Of a DNA stretch of 64,000 nt, positions 44,520 to 56,820 are shown piece after piece. The notes beneath the pieces were generated by a model. The model did no database searches and was not told the origin of the DNA. It saw only the letters and a program-made list of their open reading frames with translations. A program made the position numbers and the translations under genes. Origin of the DNA: Acheta domesticus (Eukaryota; Arthropoda; Insecta; Orthoptera; Gryllidae); contig JAHLJT010000631.1 of NCBI GenBank assembly GCA_031308135.1, positions 176,440,282 to 176,504,281 of the forward strand, given 5' to 3'. Positions within the stretch are counted from its first letter, which is position 1. Each line of letters begins with the position of its first letter.

Positions 44520-45110
44520 ATGATGGAGTAGGGTGAGTGGGACAGACACGGTAGGACGCGTCAGAGCTGGGCGAGGCGAATGGGGCGGAGAGAGCAAAAG
44601 CGGGGAGAAATGTAGTGAACGCGACGGGGTAACGAAGCAGAGAGGTGTTAGGAGGTTATAGAGTGCGTTGAGTTACAATGAATGAAGCATGGTAGACGAA
44701 GTGGGTAGGGTGAGCAGTGTGAGGGTAGGCGTTGAGGCATAGCGGTCCAAGCAAGTGGGATGAGCCTGGGGCTGGAAGAATGGGGCAGGTTAGAGCAGAC
44801 GCGACATGACAGGACGAAATCGACGAAGGTAAGGCAGCGCAGGGAAGGGCGGTGAGCACAGAGAAGGAAGAGGAGAACAGGGAAGGGCAGGGAGGGGCAG
44901 GATGAGAAGGGTGGAGGCCGAAAAGGATTAGACAGCTCGGTGAAGGACAGAGAGGGAGAGACGAGAGGAATGGACCGAGAGTAGCGGCGAGGAGAAGAGA
45001 GAGGCGGACAAAACGGGGATAGGTGGGGCGGGCGGACGGAACCGGGGAAGGCGGGGCGGTAAAGAGAAGATGGATCGGAGACGGCGTGGCGGGAGAGGGG
45101 GAACTGAATA
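44520..45110 (+). other. Strongly purine-rich (GA) tract of about 600 bp
   Basis: The + strand is dominated by GGGA, GGAAG and GAGAGG words with few pyrimidines. This creates a long minus-strand frame of Ser/Pro/Leu-rich, low-complexity translation (351 codons to 45711), which I treat as a composition artefact because codons follow the purine bias. Such asymmetric tracts can form triplex DNA and bind GAGA-type factors in insects. Confidence 0.6.
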
Positions 45111-45149
45111 ATGCAAAGCCAGGGTATGGCGGAAAAGGTACATGGTAGG

Positions 45150-45960
45150 GCGCAGCAGAGCGGCAGGGAAAGAGAGACTGCGCGGCGTAGTGTGGCGTGG
45201 CAGTATCAGGTGCGCGGAGCCCCCGGGGCGGGGCGCCTGTGCCTCGCGAGCGGGGGAGGGGCGGGGGGAGGCCGCTTATCGCAAGCTGTTTGCCCGCGGG
45301 GCGCGCTGATAAGCCGCTCCCGCCTGCGCCGCCAGCGTCCTCAGTGCCACCACAGGCACCTGCGCCGCCTCCGCCGGCTGAAACCGTCATCGCTCCCAGC
45401 GCCCCCCCCCGCCACCTTCTTCGCAGTGTTGCTGAAATATCCACCTCAGTCGGTGGCGTAGCGGCACTGCCATAAACTTTCCATTGCGAATGCAGCCGTC
45501 TCCAACGTATCTCCACCGATACTTCGACTGAGTTCGCCACTTGCTCCGCCGTCTCCCCTGCTCCCACCCGTGCACATTTCGCTGTAGTCTTCCTCCTACA
45601 CAACTTCAACCTCATATCACCAAAAACTCCCCATTTGCCTCTATGTGCTGCTATTGCTGCTCCGTCCTTCATCACTTCCTTGTCTCTATCGGCCTTGCCG
45701 CCTCCACCCAATCGCTGTCACCCCCACCGCCAGCAAGCCTCGCCATTATCTCCGCCCCCTCGACCGCCCCCTGGCCGCCGCCCCCGCCCCCGGCTCCCCC
45801 CGCCCTCCGCCGCGGCGCGAGGCGTCACGGGCGCGCCGTTATTTTTAGCGCGCGCGTAAATCGCTCGACGGCCGCGGCCGCGCGTCGCTGACACCCGCGG
45901 GGGGGGGAAGAGGGGAGGTCGTCATAGCGGGAACTACCTCCCCTCCACCGCCCCGGGCTT
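45150..45960. promoter_or_regulatory. Largest non-coding CpG-rich island, possible promoter
   Basis: About 800 bp of CpG-rich DNA following the purine-rich tract. It has an inverted pair of GATA/TTATCG motifs (GCCGCTTATCGC near 45270 and CGCTGATAAGCCGC near 45304) and C-rich GC boxes. Frames on both strands are low in complexity. No TATA box or clear donor is seen. The purine tract plus island could be a promoter, but transcription direction is unknown. Confidence 0.35.
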
Positions 45961-48640
45961 CTTTTAATAATCCCTCCGAATGTGGATGAATAGCGAGATA
46001 GGATTCGAGTGGCGGATTGTTGCACGCGCGTATCGCTGGAGAGTTCTGAATGACTTTACATACCTCTACAGTGTTTGCGAAGGCCCCTTTTTCAATTCAG
46101 TATTTAACAAAACAATACTGTTTGGGCATTCAGTTTTACTTTTAAGTCTTACTTTTCAAAATATGTCAAGATGAATTGAGGACTTGAAATAAAAGAAGAT
46201 GTAAGTGTCATATCTGTTAAACTTAGGTTTTTACCAGAATAATGATGAATGAATCAAACCCTATAACATAAATAAGAACCAAAGGCCGGATATATTCCTT
46301 GAGTGTTACGGGTAGCGGGAGCTATTGGTGCCAATAGGTTTAACGTATTTATAAACTCATTTTTCTTGAAAGTATGGAAATGGCACTTACGTCTTTTTTT
46401 TAATTTCAAGTCTTCAATTCAATGTTATATCGAATTCTGTTTGACAAAAAGGTGAAACTCCAAAACCTGCATCCATAATATGAAATAAAGCATTACTTTT
46501 GATTACATTTGTATGCTGCTCAATGAGAAGATACGTGTCATTTTGTCGTTTTCAAATTAACACATTATACTTCCAATCAATTCTTTACAGCAAGAACTGA
46601 ATTTATATTCCCGACCAATTTTTAAGGATATATTCTTGTTCGTAACTAAATATTGTTGTATTTTGGATAATTTGTGGTGTAGTTTTCTAATGCTCGAGCT
46701 CTGGAGACCCATCCAAGCGTGGGCTGTATTGATGGGTTGAAATTCAGGACATATCGCAGCTCAAAGCTGCCAGCTAATTATTGACTTCTATGTTCGCCGC
46801 CTGGGAGCCTACTCAGTGATATATTTTTTCGTTACATTGATCTTTCTTTGCCTGAAGAAATAATATATGGTTAAGCAGAATTTGATCTGGTTATTATTGA
46901 ATGATTACTCATTATTTTGCAGAGCATATAGCCAAGTTCCTATTTCATGTCACAAAATTGACATGACACAATAATAATTTAACCCTTCCTGCGAAAATTT
47001 ATCGCATCCGAGTTTGACACCTCGAAAGTGGTTTTAAAAAGATAGTATGCTAACTCCCATACCGCTAATTTTGGTTGTATTTTGGAAAATTATATCACTA
47101 CATTATATTTTCATTTATTATCTACACTTGAGATTTTGGATTTTTAATGTTAATAAAATTTTGCAAAAAACACAAAAAAAATTTATGGACACTTCAAGGT
47201 TCTTGATGATTTAGCGAAGATCATTATGACAATCTAGCAAAGATCCTGATAAAAACTCTGAACCTACAAGTTAGTTTTATTATTAAAAGAATTCCCCAAA
47301 ACAAGTATTCTTTACATGAAAATACACTGAAATTATTATGTATTTTACATGCTGCAAAGGACCTATGAACTCCATAAATAAAATCTGTGCTTTTATTTTC
47401 GTAGAGAACAGAAAAGAATTCCAAACACTTTACCTAAGGTGGAGTTCTTAAAAGCTTTACAATAAGTTTATAATATTATTGCATTTTACAGAAAAATTGA
47501 TCAATCCCAGGGCAAACAGATTCTTACCAGCACATATTGTAGTTAAGATACTGTGTTTTTTCGAGGGCATTTCATGTTTTCATAAAGGTTTTATTCACTA
47601 GGAGAATCAACGCTCCCAGCCCAACAGATGCGTGGGTCACAAACTCGCCCGTTTGCTGGCAAGCTAACGTAGTTAACGGCGTGCGCGGTTCAGCGAAGCG
47701 TGCCCGCGAGTTGGCACTTGCTCCTACGCTACATTTCGGCGAATCGCCCATGGGGTTTACCTGCCTAAAACGATTTACCTTCTTGGAATTTACAAAACAT
47801 TTGAAATACCTTCGTTTGATTGGACGAAAAGTTCCTACCTTTATTCACGAACTAAACTGCTTGTTCGCGCAGCAATGCGACTTTTAGTTTAGCGAGTCTC
47901 CATTGCGAGATTCGCAAATGTGCCGCCACTCACATAATAATTTATTTCATTATGGAATTTTTTAAGTCCTGTTCAGGACAAAGAGGATAATTACGCAAGT
48001 GTGTACGTCATGTAAAAGTATTTCTGTAATACTGAGATAATCGTCTAAGTGTACTGTTCGCAATGTTCTTGAATCGAGTGTAACGAGGTCCAAATTGTGC
48101 ACTGAATCGTATGACTGTGCTGAAAGTAATAACGTGGCGTCAGTATCTGTGTTCAAATCAACTTGCGTCTCGCAATGGTTGCATACACAAACTAACTCCA
48201 TGCTTATCTCCGCGCTTATCTGTGGTGTATTTCGTGTTCTCCTGTCTAGGTCCGAGTACATTCTGCATGTCTACCGGTCTGTCTACCGGCCCGTTCGACG
48301 TTACGTCTCTGAAAATGTTTTGGAAAAGGTCATGAGCTATTGCAGCAGCCGTGATGCAAAAATTGTGAATAAATTTTATTTCATCTTAATCTCATATGTT
48401 TGTATATTTTGTTCACGTATTGCATTTGGTAACCTACATGCCATCGTAACCGCCTTACTGAACTATCTTAAGAGTGTCAGCTACATGTACGAAATTCTCC
48501 CCCCATGCAGTCCACTCTTTTAAAATTTTTGTCGCACTAGTGTGAACACTCGTATTCAAACACTTTTAGACTGTAAAAATAGAATTAGATTTCATCTTAA
48601 AAAATAAAAACAATACTGCAGAATGCTCAGCAGTCGGGAA
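45961..48640. other. No gene seen; mostly AT-rich 2.7 kb
   Basis: A GC-moderate patch at 47610-47760 and a 142-codon frame at 48095-48523 (overlapped by a 99-codon frame on the other strand) show no domain, splice or codon signal. Confidence 0.4.
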
Positions 48641-48890
48641 GAAATCTCCGTTTCGCATCGCGTAAAAAGTAGCGGCAGCGTCCTTTCCGATCCAAACGCG
48701 CGCGCTCGAGTGCGAAAGGGCGGCGGAGGCAAGGGAGCGCGAGGCGAGGCGAAGCGAGGCGAGGCGGCCTCGCGCCGGGCGGCGCGGTGCGGCGCGGCGC
48801 GGCGCGGGGGCGGCCGCCGTGTGGATTCACGGTGGGTGAGCGGGCTGCGCCACACCTCAGCGGGGGAGAGAAGTCGCGGTAGAGCAAGGG
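48641..48890. other. CpG-rich island
   Basis: CpG island with a degenerate GAGGCGAGGCGAAGCGAGGCG minisatellite-like stretch and CGGCGCGG repeats. Frames are Arg/Gly/Ala-rich and uninformative. Confidence 0.5.
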
Positions 48891-49195
48891 AAAAGGTGCA
48901 GCGTGATATCTCCGGAGAAGTTGGAAAAAGTGGTTTCTTAATGTTCACACATAAGAAACACACATAAAGTTTCTTAATGTTCACAATTATCACATAATGT
49001 AACCAAACAGGAACGAAAAGCTAATGTTAACGACCGGAGTCCGTGAATGGGTTTTACAGTATATGGTCTGTTAAAACTAACCTAAAAAAGTGAATTGTAG
49101 CTGCAGATAGCGTTTGAAAGCTTACGAAGTATCCACATCGAAACCAAACGAAGTATTCAACCTACAAAACAATCCAGAATACTGTAAAAAAGATA
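48891..49195. other. No gene seen
   Basis: AT-rich. It contains a short direct repeat of CTTAATGTTCACA at about 48936 and 48971. Confidence 0.4.
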
Positions 49196-50630
49196 TACAC
49201 ACATCGTCATAAAAAAAGCTGCACCCCGAAGGACCCTACTGATCCGCTGCAAAATCGGTGGGTATTTTGCACACCATTCACTAAGCCAATGATTTCGTTT
49301 TCACGGTAGGCCGCTCATTGGAGGGTCGGGGATAGGGGTGTGACCGGCCAAGAAAAGAGGGTCTCAAACGGCCGTTGCGACATCGGGTAGCATCGTCAGA
49401 GTGTCACCTGCACGTACACTATGCCTAGGTGACGCTTCGACAGTCGGTTTTTCCAGGTAGACGCTTTCGAGAGGGGCCGCACCTTGGGTGTGCGGGAGGC
49501 TGATTGGTCCTGTCGCCGTATTGCGCGCCACACCGGTCGTACGGACACCATCATCGCCCGCTGTTGGCGGCAATGGATTGAGAAAGGCACGCACACACGA
49601 CATGAAGGATCTGGACGTCCGCCACGCATCACAAGGATAGAGGACAGACGGATGGTCCGCCACGCACGAACAGATCCAACGACAACGATAGGTGTTTCAG
49701 CGGCGATTCAGCGGGCTGTGCAGCCTGTACTGTCACATGCTATAAGTGCCAGTACCTCTGGCAAGCGGTTGCACAACGCAGGGCTCGCCGTACGCTGACC
49801 GTTCCGACGCCTGCCCCCCACACCCTAGCAACGTCGCTACAGACTCGCCTGTTGAAGGGAATGACAGACCTGGGGCCATGCAGACTTGCAGTGGGTCATC
49901 ATCAGCGACGAGTCCCGCCTCTGTCTTAATGGAGTCGACCACTGGGTCCGTGTCTGAAGGCGGAGTGGGGAGCGCCACGACGAGCAGTTTGTTGTATTCA
50001 ATCACACGTTCCGCCAGCCTAGTGTGATGGTGTGGGGCGATATCCTATGGTGCCCGTTCACCGTTAGTGTTCCTTAGAGGCACCGTCAGAGCCGCACGGT
50101 ACGTTCAGGAGATCCTGCAACAGGTGTCTCTGCCGTTCGTGAACGACTACGCCCATGCCCTATTTCAATAGGAAAACCCGCGTCCGCATACAAAAGCCAC
50201 CTCCCGAGCATGCCTTGCATCCGTGGATACTCTGCCATGTCCAGCCGCATTGCCAGGCCTTTCCCCGATCGAGAATGTTGGGGGTGCTACGTAGCGTGCG
50301 AACAGGACCCCACCCTTACCCACCAATCTGCAAGAACCGCGCGCTCAGCTGCAGGCTGCATGGCATGGATTAGCACAGAACTCCATTAAAGACCGTACAA
50401 CTCCATGCCACGACGTCTGGACGCGGGTGTTTGCCAATATGGCTAACTCATGCCAAACTAACATGTACAGTCTGTGGATGTGTAGTGCAGTAAATATTGG
50501 TCCTACTAACGTGATAGGGGATCATCATTCATTTCGTATGTGTGGTAGGTACCCTCTACCTGCCTACCAACAATAATCGCAATCCGTCCCGTCCTTCTGG
50601 GTGCAGCTTTTTTTTACGTCGATGAGTGTA
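49196..50630 (+). mobile_element. Tc1-like element, complete ends, inactive
   Basis: Inverted ends match over about 40 bases: TACACACATCG, then AAAAAAGCTGCACCCCGAAG on the left (49196-49235), and the reverse complement TACACTCATCG, then AAAAAGCTGCACCCAGAAGG on the right (50630 inward). The outermost TA dinucleotides fit the TA target duplication of the Tc1/mariner superfamily. Length about 1.43 kb is usual for the family. The single transposase frame is broken (see next entry). The GC-rich interior contrasts with the host flanks. Confidence 0.9.
49466..50373 (+). pseudogene. Tc1-like transposase, broken
   Basis: The N-terminal paired-like helix-turn-helix is readable: FERGRTLGVREADWSCRRIA from 49466, then TGRTDTIIARCWRQWIEKGT and the GSGRPP hinge. 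A break follows near 49750-49800. The first catalytic Asp survives in ISDESRLCL-like sequence (codon 49907-49909). At the second catalytic site the expected QQDNARPHT reads Q, stop (50169-50171), then Glu (50172-50174) and NPRPHT, so the Asp is lost. The third acidic residue survives in SPIENV (50271-50273), but the following Trp is lost by a frame change. With a stop, a mutated triad and frameshifts the protein cannot be made. Confidence 0.88.
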
Positions 50631-51359
50631 TTATAAGAAAGTGAAATTACGAAAGTATGGTACGACTCACGATCGACCACCAACCGCTCTGTTTACAGTC
50701 TTCAATCCTATTTATTGAGCACTCATTGTCGGCCTAATAACGTTAACAACTGTTACAGATCATATCATAGAAATCTTGTTTCATTAGCGCTATAACAAGA
50801 GGGCGGAGAGTTATGAGGCGAGTTCACATGATAGGGGAACCCGGGATAAGATTGGAGAAGTCGCAGTAAATGAAGGTGGAATAATTCTTTGGAGCGCGAT
50901 AGCGTATTCTCTTTATTAGAACAACTGAATTCAAATACAGTTACAAAGTTGCAAAAATTGTACTCAAAGTGTCGTATGGCTAAACAATTATTAATATGAC
51001 AAAATCAGTTTTTCTGCACAAAAGTACGGCTAAATTATTTTCATCCAGAGTATCTTTGTAGTGTATCTTTCAGGATAGCATAAATGCCCGCTTGTAACTC
51101 ACTATCGTAGAATTTTCAGTCTGCTTCTTTCTGCACCTACGTTTTATGATCAGATGTGTACTAGGCCAATACAGCACTGAATGAGAGACTTGAAGGAGAC
51201 AATTTCCGGCACGAACTGTTCCATAATCGAGTAGAATATATTACGGCGAACATCAATAATCTTGCCAAAGGGTAAGAGGAAGGGTTTGGGAGAGTAAGCC
51301 AAACCAGCATTCTTGAGTAACTAGTTTCGCTAGCAAAGTAAAAAATCCAGAAGTCCGTA
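50631..51359. other. No gene seen
   Basis: AT-rich, nothing supportable. Confidence 0.45.
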
Positions 51360-51574
51360 AAGGATTTTACTCTTCTTTAATATTCTTAATGCAATATTTC
51401 GATTCTACCAATAGGAAACCAAAAAAGCAAGAAAATTTCAAAAAATGTAGTTTGGGTGGTGATAGATGGCAGCTGCCAAGACAATGTGGCAAGACCGAAA
51501 AGATCCGGAACCAAGAAAAAAAAATTAGAAAATTAACTAGGACGAGAAAGACTGTGCATCTGTAGCACTACTAG
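51360..51574 (+). mobile_element. Helitron-like family, 5'-truncated copy
   Basis: Matches the 3' portion of 40582-41680: the TTCTTTAATATTCTTAATGC block, the GGTGGTGATAGATGGCAGCT block, and the end GTGCATCTGTAGCACTACTAG followed by T. The interior aligns colinearly with small gaps. Confidence 0.55.
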
Positions 51575-52049
51575 TTTCAGGAAGCAATGTCACTCCATAA
51601 GTAACAGGACCATTACAAACTTTCAAGCATGGTTGTATCTCGAATCTATAAATTTTGAATATGCAATATGAATGCATTAAGTCTTCGATGTCTCGCGCCA
51701 AAATTGATTAACAAATTAACAATATTAAATATTCATAGAATCTGAAATTTTTCTTGCTGTAATTTAGAAACAATTTATTAAACTTATGACATTTTTACTA
51801 GAATAAAGACTTCTCGGAATTAAGGAAGGGTAATTTGATAAGAATTTGAAAAATATAAATTCACAGAATATTGTTTTAATAATAATGAATCAAGTTAAAA
51901 AGCTGTAAGAGTCATAACGTTTCCAGACTGCTATTTTTTTAAACTTAATTAGCAACTGAACTATCCTTAACATGTACTGAAGTTAATTTATTTCTGAAGA
52001 AGGGAAAAGAATTAATGAAATTGGCCCTTGAATGATGTCCTTTAAAATC
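51575..52049. other. No gene seen; AT-rich
   Basis: Nothing supportable. Confidence 0.45.
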
Positions 52050-52350
52050 TAAAGGAGAAGAGGGTGAAGATGAGGGAGGGTGCGAGAGGCGGGCCTTTGC
52101 GTCGCGGGCTGAGGGCCGAGGCCTGGTGTCGCAAGCGGCGGCCGCATAATAATGCAGTGGCGGCGCAGCGGTGACAGCGCCGGGGGCAGAGGGCGCGAGG
52201 TGATAGATGAGCCCTGCTCGTCCACGAAGGCCAACAATCGGAGCGCGAACGTTGGTCCGAGCGCAAACCTCATTCTACGGCCGGCGCACGGTCATTCAGA
52301 GTTCTACGTATGAGGTGGCACTGTGCCTACCGGCCCCGGCAAGATATTGT
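52050..52350. other. CpG-rich island
   Basis: Starts purine-rich (GGAGAAGAGGGTGAAGATGA) and continues CpG-rich, the same order of composition as the island at 35880. Two overlapping minus-strand frames of equal length in different phases show that openness here is compositional. Confidence 0.45.
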
Positions 52351-53469
52351 ATCTTTGCTTTTGTGTTTGAACGCACATACATGAGTACGTAAATATGAAT
52401 ATCCGATAAATTTACTAATATTTTAATAGCAGATAATTTCTACACGTGCTTATAATAAATGTTATACACTTGTTGGTTGTGAAGTGGTCGAAAACTATTC
52501 CCTTTTGTCAATGGACATGTAATGGGATATTTCTTAACATAACGAAGTCATTCACGTTACATTTGACCTTAACTGGTAGAAAACTCATCATGCAATGATG
52601 TCAGCAGCAGCGTCCAGTGATGTTACGTTCTATTAGAGACAAAGTGATTTCGTATACCTGGTTCATGGCTATAGAAAGTAACTGACGATATTTCTGGAGA
52701 AAAATGTGAAGGTTTCCTCATGTATATGTGTTTTTAAAAGCAGTTAGAGTAAATGTAAAAGATTTTTATGTGTGTGATTATTTTGAAATTTTCTTTATTA
52801 ATCTGTGATAAAGGAATGTTCACTATTTTAGCTTCAATAATAATTTAAAACATATTTATATCGCAAAGAGTGTTATGATTTTATTTTGAACCCACCAACA
52901 GTAAAATTAAAATTATCAATCTGCAAATATTAATCTAGTCAATTTTATTTGCAACATTGAAGACTGTCAGTGCAATTCTACAAGTATTATTACTGCTGTA
53001 TTGAAGATAATGTCTAATTGGGAGTAGTGTAGCTGTGAGGGTGAGTTGTCTCACAATAAACATTTTCTCGGCCTTGTAGGGGGAAGATGAACATCCCAAT
53101 AAACATGAAGTGGTAAGTCTCTGAAAAGTAAGTCATATATCTCACGTTTGTTCCTGAAATGTATGTAACTTACATTGCACTGGTATGGGGCAGGAACACG
53201 AAATCTCTCTGTCAAACACCATTGACGATAGGTTACCCACACGTGTTAGGAACAAATATCCTATATGTAATCAAATTACTGAGATTTTCTAGCACACAAA
53301 ATGACAAACAATGATCATCTTTCAACCCCCCCTAAATGCCCTACACGTTTATAAATGTATTCCGAGACGTTATTTTTTGTATTCGCTGAGGAACTGTATA
53401 TTACCGGTTACTGATGCGCACAGAAACTGAAAGAAAACTATTCAGCCCCGACCATGTGAGAAATTATTA
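52351..53469. other. No gene seen; AT-rich 1.1 kb
   Basis: Nothing supportable. Confidence 0.45.
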
Positions 53470-53935
53470 TGATTTTGTTACATTCCCAAGAACTCGAAAA
53501 AAACAATGAAATTATTTCGATTGTGACTGAAACATATAAAAGTTTAATAGTGTAATTTGCGCCTATTCTCATACTGCGCGCCCACATAGAATTATCATTC
53601 GTCACTGCTTACGGTACAGCTGAATTCATGTGACAGCGAGGTGAGAAAGAGGTCGCCCACCTTAAATATTTGCTATTCAATGTTGCATTATGGAAGAACA
53701 ACTTTTGGATACTCTTTGCATGTAAAACACTAATGTTCTGAGAATTTATATTTGTTATACTGTTACTGAAGTATTTGTATAGTCTGTTTCTGTTAAATAT
53801 TTAATTTTTGTAGCGTTACATAAAATGAGTTTATTTGTTCTTGAACAGTGTACGTGCTACTTCTTAGAAAACCAATGTGTGGCTTTGTTAACAAGCTGCT
53901 TTCCTGCTGCAGGCCACTAGTTGGTAGATATGTGT
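53470..53935 (+). repeat. Dispersed repeat C, copy 1
   Basis: Colinear with 58730-59195 in the same orientation. Shared blocks include TTAAATATTTGCTA, GTTGCATTATGGAA, TTCTTGAACAGTGT/TTCTTGAGCAGTGT, AGAAAACC/AGGAAAACC and GGCCACTAG/GACCACTAG. The copies are clearly diverged. No frame or terminal repeat is recognised, so the class is unknown. Confidence 0.55.
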
Positions 53936-55502
53936 TTTAAAATTTCACAAAATTTCGCAAATTTTGGTTATATTTGATCAGAACTGCAATTGCTGGTGGT
54001 GTCATTTGTGATCTGTTTTTGGAATTTTAACGCTTTGCTGAACTTAACTGCTTTTGGGGACACTTCGGTTTGCAAAATTTAATTATTAATTAAAATAATT
54101 TTTTTTCAGGAAAAGGAAAAATGAACTAAAAGTAAAAATCGGCATTTTAACACAAAATATTATTACAAACCTCCCTTTTAAAAATTTACTGGCGTTTAGT
54201 TTTCTCCCAAACGCTAGTAAGTACCAGTATCGCTTTTTTCATGAAGATACATTAGGATGTGTATTAAACATTTTACTACATTTTATAGTTCATTGAACCA
54301 CCATTGATTCATATTCACACTGAATATGCTTAGCGTAACTCAGAAATAGCCAACTACTATTGGTTTATTTCGCTAGTGACGTTGACGTTCTCCAAGTAGA
54401 CGTCGCGTGGCATTTGTTGGAAGTTTACCGGCTAAAGGTCACCGTCCGCAGAAACGTCTGGAGGGTTTCCATCGCTTGTCATGAAAGACAACAGCTCCTG
54501 GTCCTGGCACCTTCTAGGGCTACGTATATCTACTTTGTTAACACGAAACAATTAATTATTAGCATTTAATAATGTGAATTGAAATAATTTTCCAGAGCAA
54601 TCGATATACACCTTTTGAAGATTTAGAATCTAAGTGATGGGGTCTGCAATTAAAGCAGTTTTACTAACTCATTTTTATGAGATATGTTGACTCCAAATGT
54701 AAAAAAATATGTTGGAATTAACTGAATTTTGAATTAAGACTTTAGGTAATGGGTTAATTAAAGCTATAAAGTATAGTCTATTCAAAAATATTATTGGTTA
54801 CATTATCGACTTGCCCATTAAAAACATTGGGTGTATAAGAAGTATAACTCTTGATACTCACTACATTTATATTATACTCATACATATATATTTATATGCC
54901 ATAAAGTAAATAAATAATTTAAAATAAAATTTCATCAATATCTAAACGAAAATAGCACACCAGAGAAGCAATTAAAATAAATATTATTTTAATGGTGGTC
55001 ACCAAGATATTGAGTATGCTGACCGTGGGGAATGTGATATTGTTAGTAAGAATAATATTTGTAATAACTAGGGGAGGATTCTAATGAAATATCATTTTTT
55101 CTTTTCACTTTGGAACAATGCCGTTTAGTATAGAAATTAGTTTTATGTATTTATAAAAGGAGGATTTTTAACTATACTGAATAAGTCGAAATTATGAGAT
55201 GTACACATTTCTCAAGGAATAATCGGGAATTAAGAGTAGTTATTACTTCAAGAAGGTATTCGAATGCCTCTTTGCTTAAAACTGAACTACCAATTGAAAA
55301 ATTATCTAACTGTTCAAAAATTAATAAATTATTGAGGACTCAACTTTGTAAATAAATAGTATTACTTGTATACTGAAGAAATGAAATTACTGGAATGAAG
55401 TGATAAAGCATGAAAAACCTTGACAAATGTTTTCTTTTTCGTTTTCCCTTCATTTATGTGTCATTTTTTAAAGTTTTTTTTGCGGCAAAGTGAATATTAT
55501 TA
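53936..55502. other. No gene seen; AT-rich
   Basis: A GC-moderate patch at 54375-54530 with a 69-codon frame has no support. The rest is stop-dense. Confidence 0.4.
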
Positions 55503-55752
55503 CCGGTTTCACCACCATTACTTAAAATTTTAATTCGTCTTAAGAATTCTAAGGCAGACTTAGGAGACTTTTCGGTTTCACCATACCCTTTAAGGAGAAC
55601 TTAAACGATAAGTTGGACTTAAATTTAAGCATTCCTCTCAGCTGAATTTAACCATTTTAAGTTGTGCTTTTGTCGCAAAAACAGTTCTAATGGCGAGCAC
55701 GTTTTGTAGTGTTGTTTTTGATAGTGATTGCTGCTACGTTTGTGAAAACACC

Positions 55753-55965
55753 ATGGAGAGGGCTTCTCCCAGGTTGAGATGGATACGGGAACAGTCCGAA
55801 TATTTCAAAAAGTTCGATGAAAGGGATTTTGGCACCTGATTTTTGCCTACTATCAAGGACGATAACATTAGAGATTTTAGAGCCAATTGAATGCGAACTG
55901 GAATTTTTATTTTTATTTCGTAGTTAATATTATTAACGAATTTCAATACTTTGGTGCACAATTGC
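55753..55965 (+). pseudogene. HARBI1-like transposase N-terminal fragment
   Basis: From ATG 55753: MERASPRLRWIREQSEYFKK, then FDERDFGT, a stop, and a short continuation with KDDNIRDFRAN. HARBI1-type proteins of insects begin with a similar ...FDERDFxxRFRLSKxTVxxxL region before the DDE domain. The stop replaces the expected Arg and the catalytic domain is absent, so this is a relic. Confidence 0.45.
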
Positions 55966-56092
55966 CTTGCAAATTACAATTTTGCCTAACAACTAGAGTT
56001 TTGTAGGCTATGTTTACATGATTCCGTAGCTACTGTCAACATTGAAGTTTTACATTCAGTAATTTTTATTCCATTTTCTTTTCCACTCAAAT

Positions 56093-56359
56093 TTAACCAT
56101 CACCATAACTATATTTCATCTTGTAGCTTGTTGCTTTAAAATCGGTTTCAATGTTCTCCCACGCATACTTGTTTTGTTGGTTTGTTCCTCCACTTGTAAC
56201 TTTATTTTCTATAAAATAAATGTATTTTCTAACACACTCGAGGGGCACTTCTTTCTCTGAAGATGAAATTTTGCACTTCTCTTTCTTTTCCCCATTACGA
56301 AAAATTAATAAAAATAACTTCTTTGCGCCAAAAGTACAAAGCATAACCGAAACAAACAA
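56093..56359 (-). pseudogene. Myb/SANT-like Harbinger partner protein fragment
   Basis: An 88-codon minus-strand frame contains IENKVTSGGTNQQNKYAWEN and IETDFKATS, which fit the Myb/SANT-like DNA-binding domain of Harbinger-associated proteins (ENKxTxxxxxxxKxxAWxxIxxxFNA). The first 30 residues look like intron or UTR read-through. The frame stops at 56093 before the rest of the domain. In active elements this protein helps nuclear import and end binding of the transposase; here only part is left. Confidence 0.45.
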
Positions 56360-56599
56360 GGTTGGTTGTGGTCACCGTCTGGTTACCTGAGTCCAGCATT
56401 ACCAACCACCCCTCGAATGAATTTAAATTATACTTCAGTAAGAAATACTTCAGAGGGATGGTGAAACAACGAACAACAAAGCACGACTTAAAGTGCGTTT
56501 TAAAATTAAGTACGATTTTTCTAAGTCATACTTAAATAGTATTAGGTGAAACCAGTCGGTAGATCACCAGTTGTTCCTTTTTCTTTTTGCACCTTCCTG

Positions 56600-56820
56600 G
56601 GACCTCACGTCCACCTTCCCGGGGCCAGTGCAAGCGGTAGCGGCGGCGGTGGCGGCGGCGGACTGAGTGGGGCGGTGAGGCGAGGGCGTGCGCTGGACGC
56701 GCGGCCAGGCGGAAAGCGCGAAGTCGACTGGACGCGAAAACAAAGCAAGAGCAGGCGGAAGGCGGCTCGCTCCGTGGCCAGGCGAGGAACGGGGTGCGGG
56801 CAGGAGTAGGTCAGATCAGT
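56600..56820. other. CpG-rich island
   Basis: CpG-rich block with a short GGCGGCGGTGGCGGCGGCGG run immediately right of the Harbinger remnant. Frames are uninformative. Confidence 0.45.

Larger units (their letters stand above)
55503..56555. mobile_element. PIF/Harbinger-like element, internally deleted
   Basis: Inverted ends: CCGGTTTCACC at 55503-55513 and, in reverse complement, CTGGTTTCACC at 56555-56545, each followed by a short ACTTAA-type stretch. The TTTCACC motif is repeated subterminally at both sides (about 55578 and 56460). Inside are the start of a HARBI1-type transposase on the + strand and a Myb/SANT-like frame on the minus strand, the two-protein arrangement characteristic of PIF/Harbinger. 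At 1.05 kb it lacks most of the transposase. The expected 3-bp target duplication is not clear. Confidence 0.6.

Noticed and set aside
44656..45711. 351-codon minus-strand open frame
   Set aside because: Translation is Ser/Pro/Leu-rich and follows the purine skew of the + strand; no domain, no splice context, and overlapping frames are open as well.
48095..48523. 142-codon + frame
   Set aside because: Overlapped by open frames in another phase and on the other strand, AT-type codon use, no recognised domain or splice sites.
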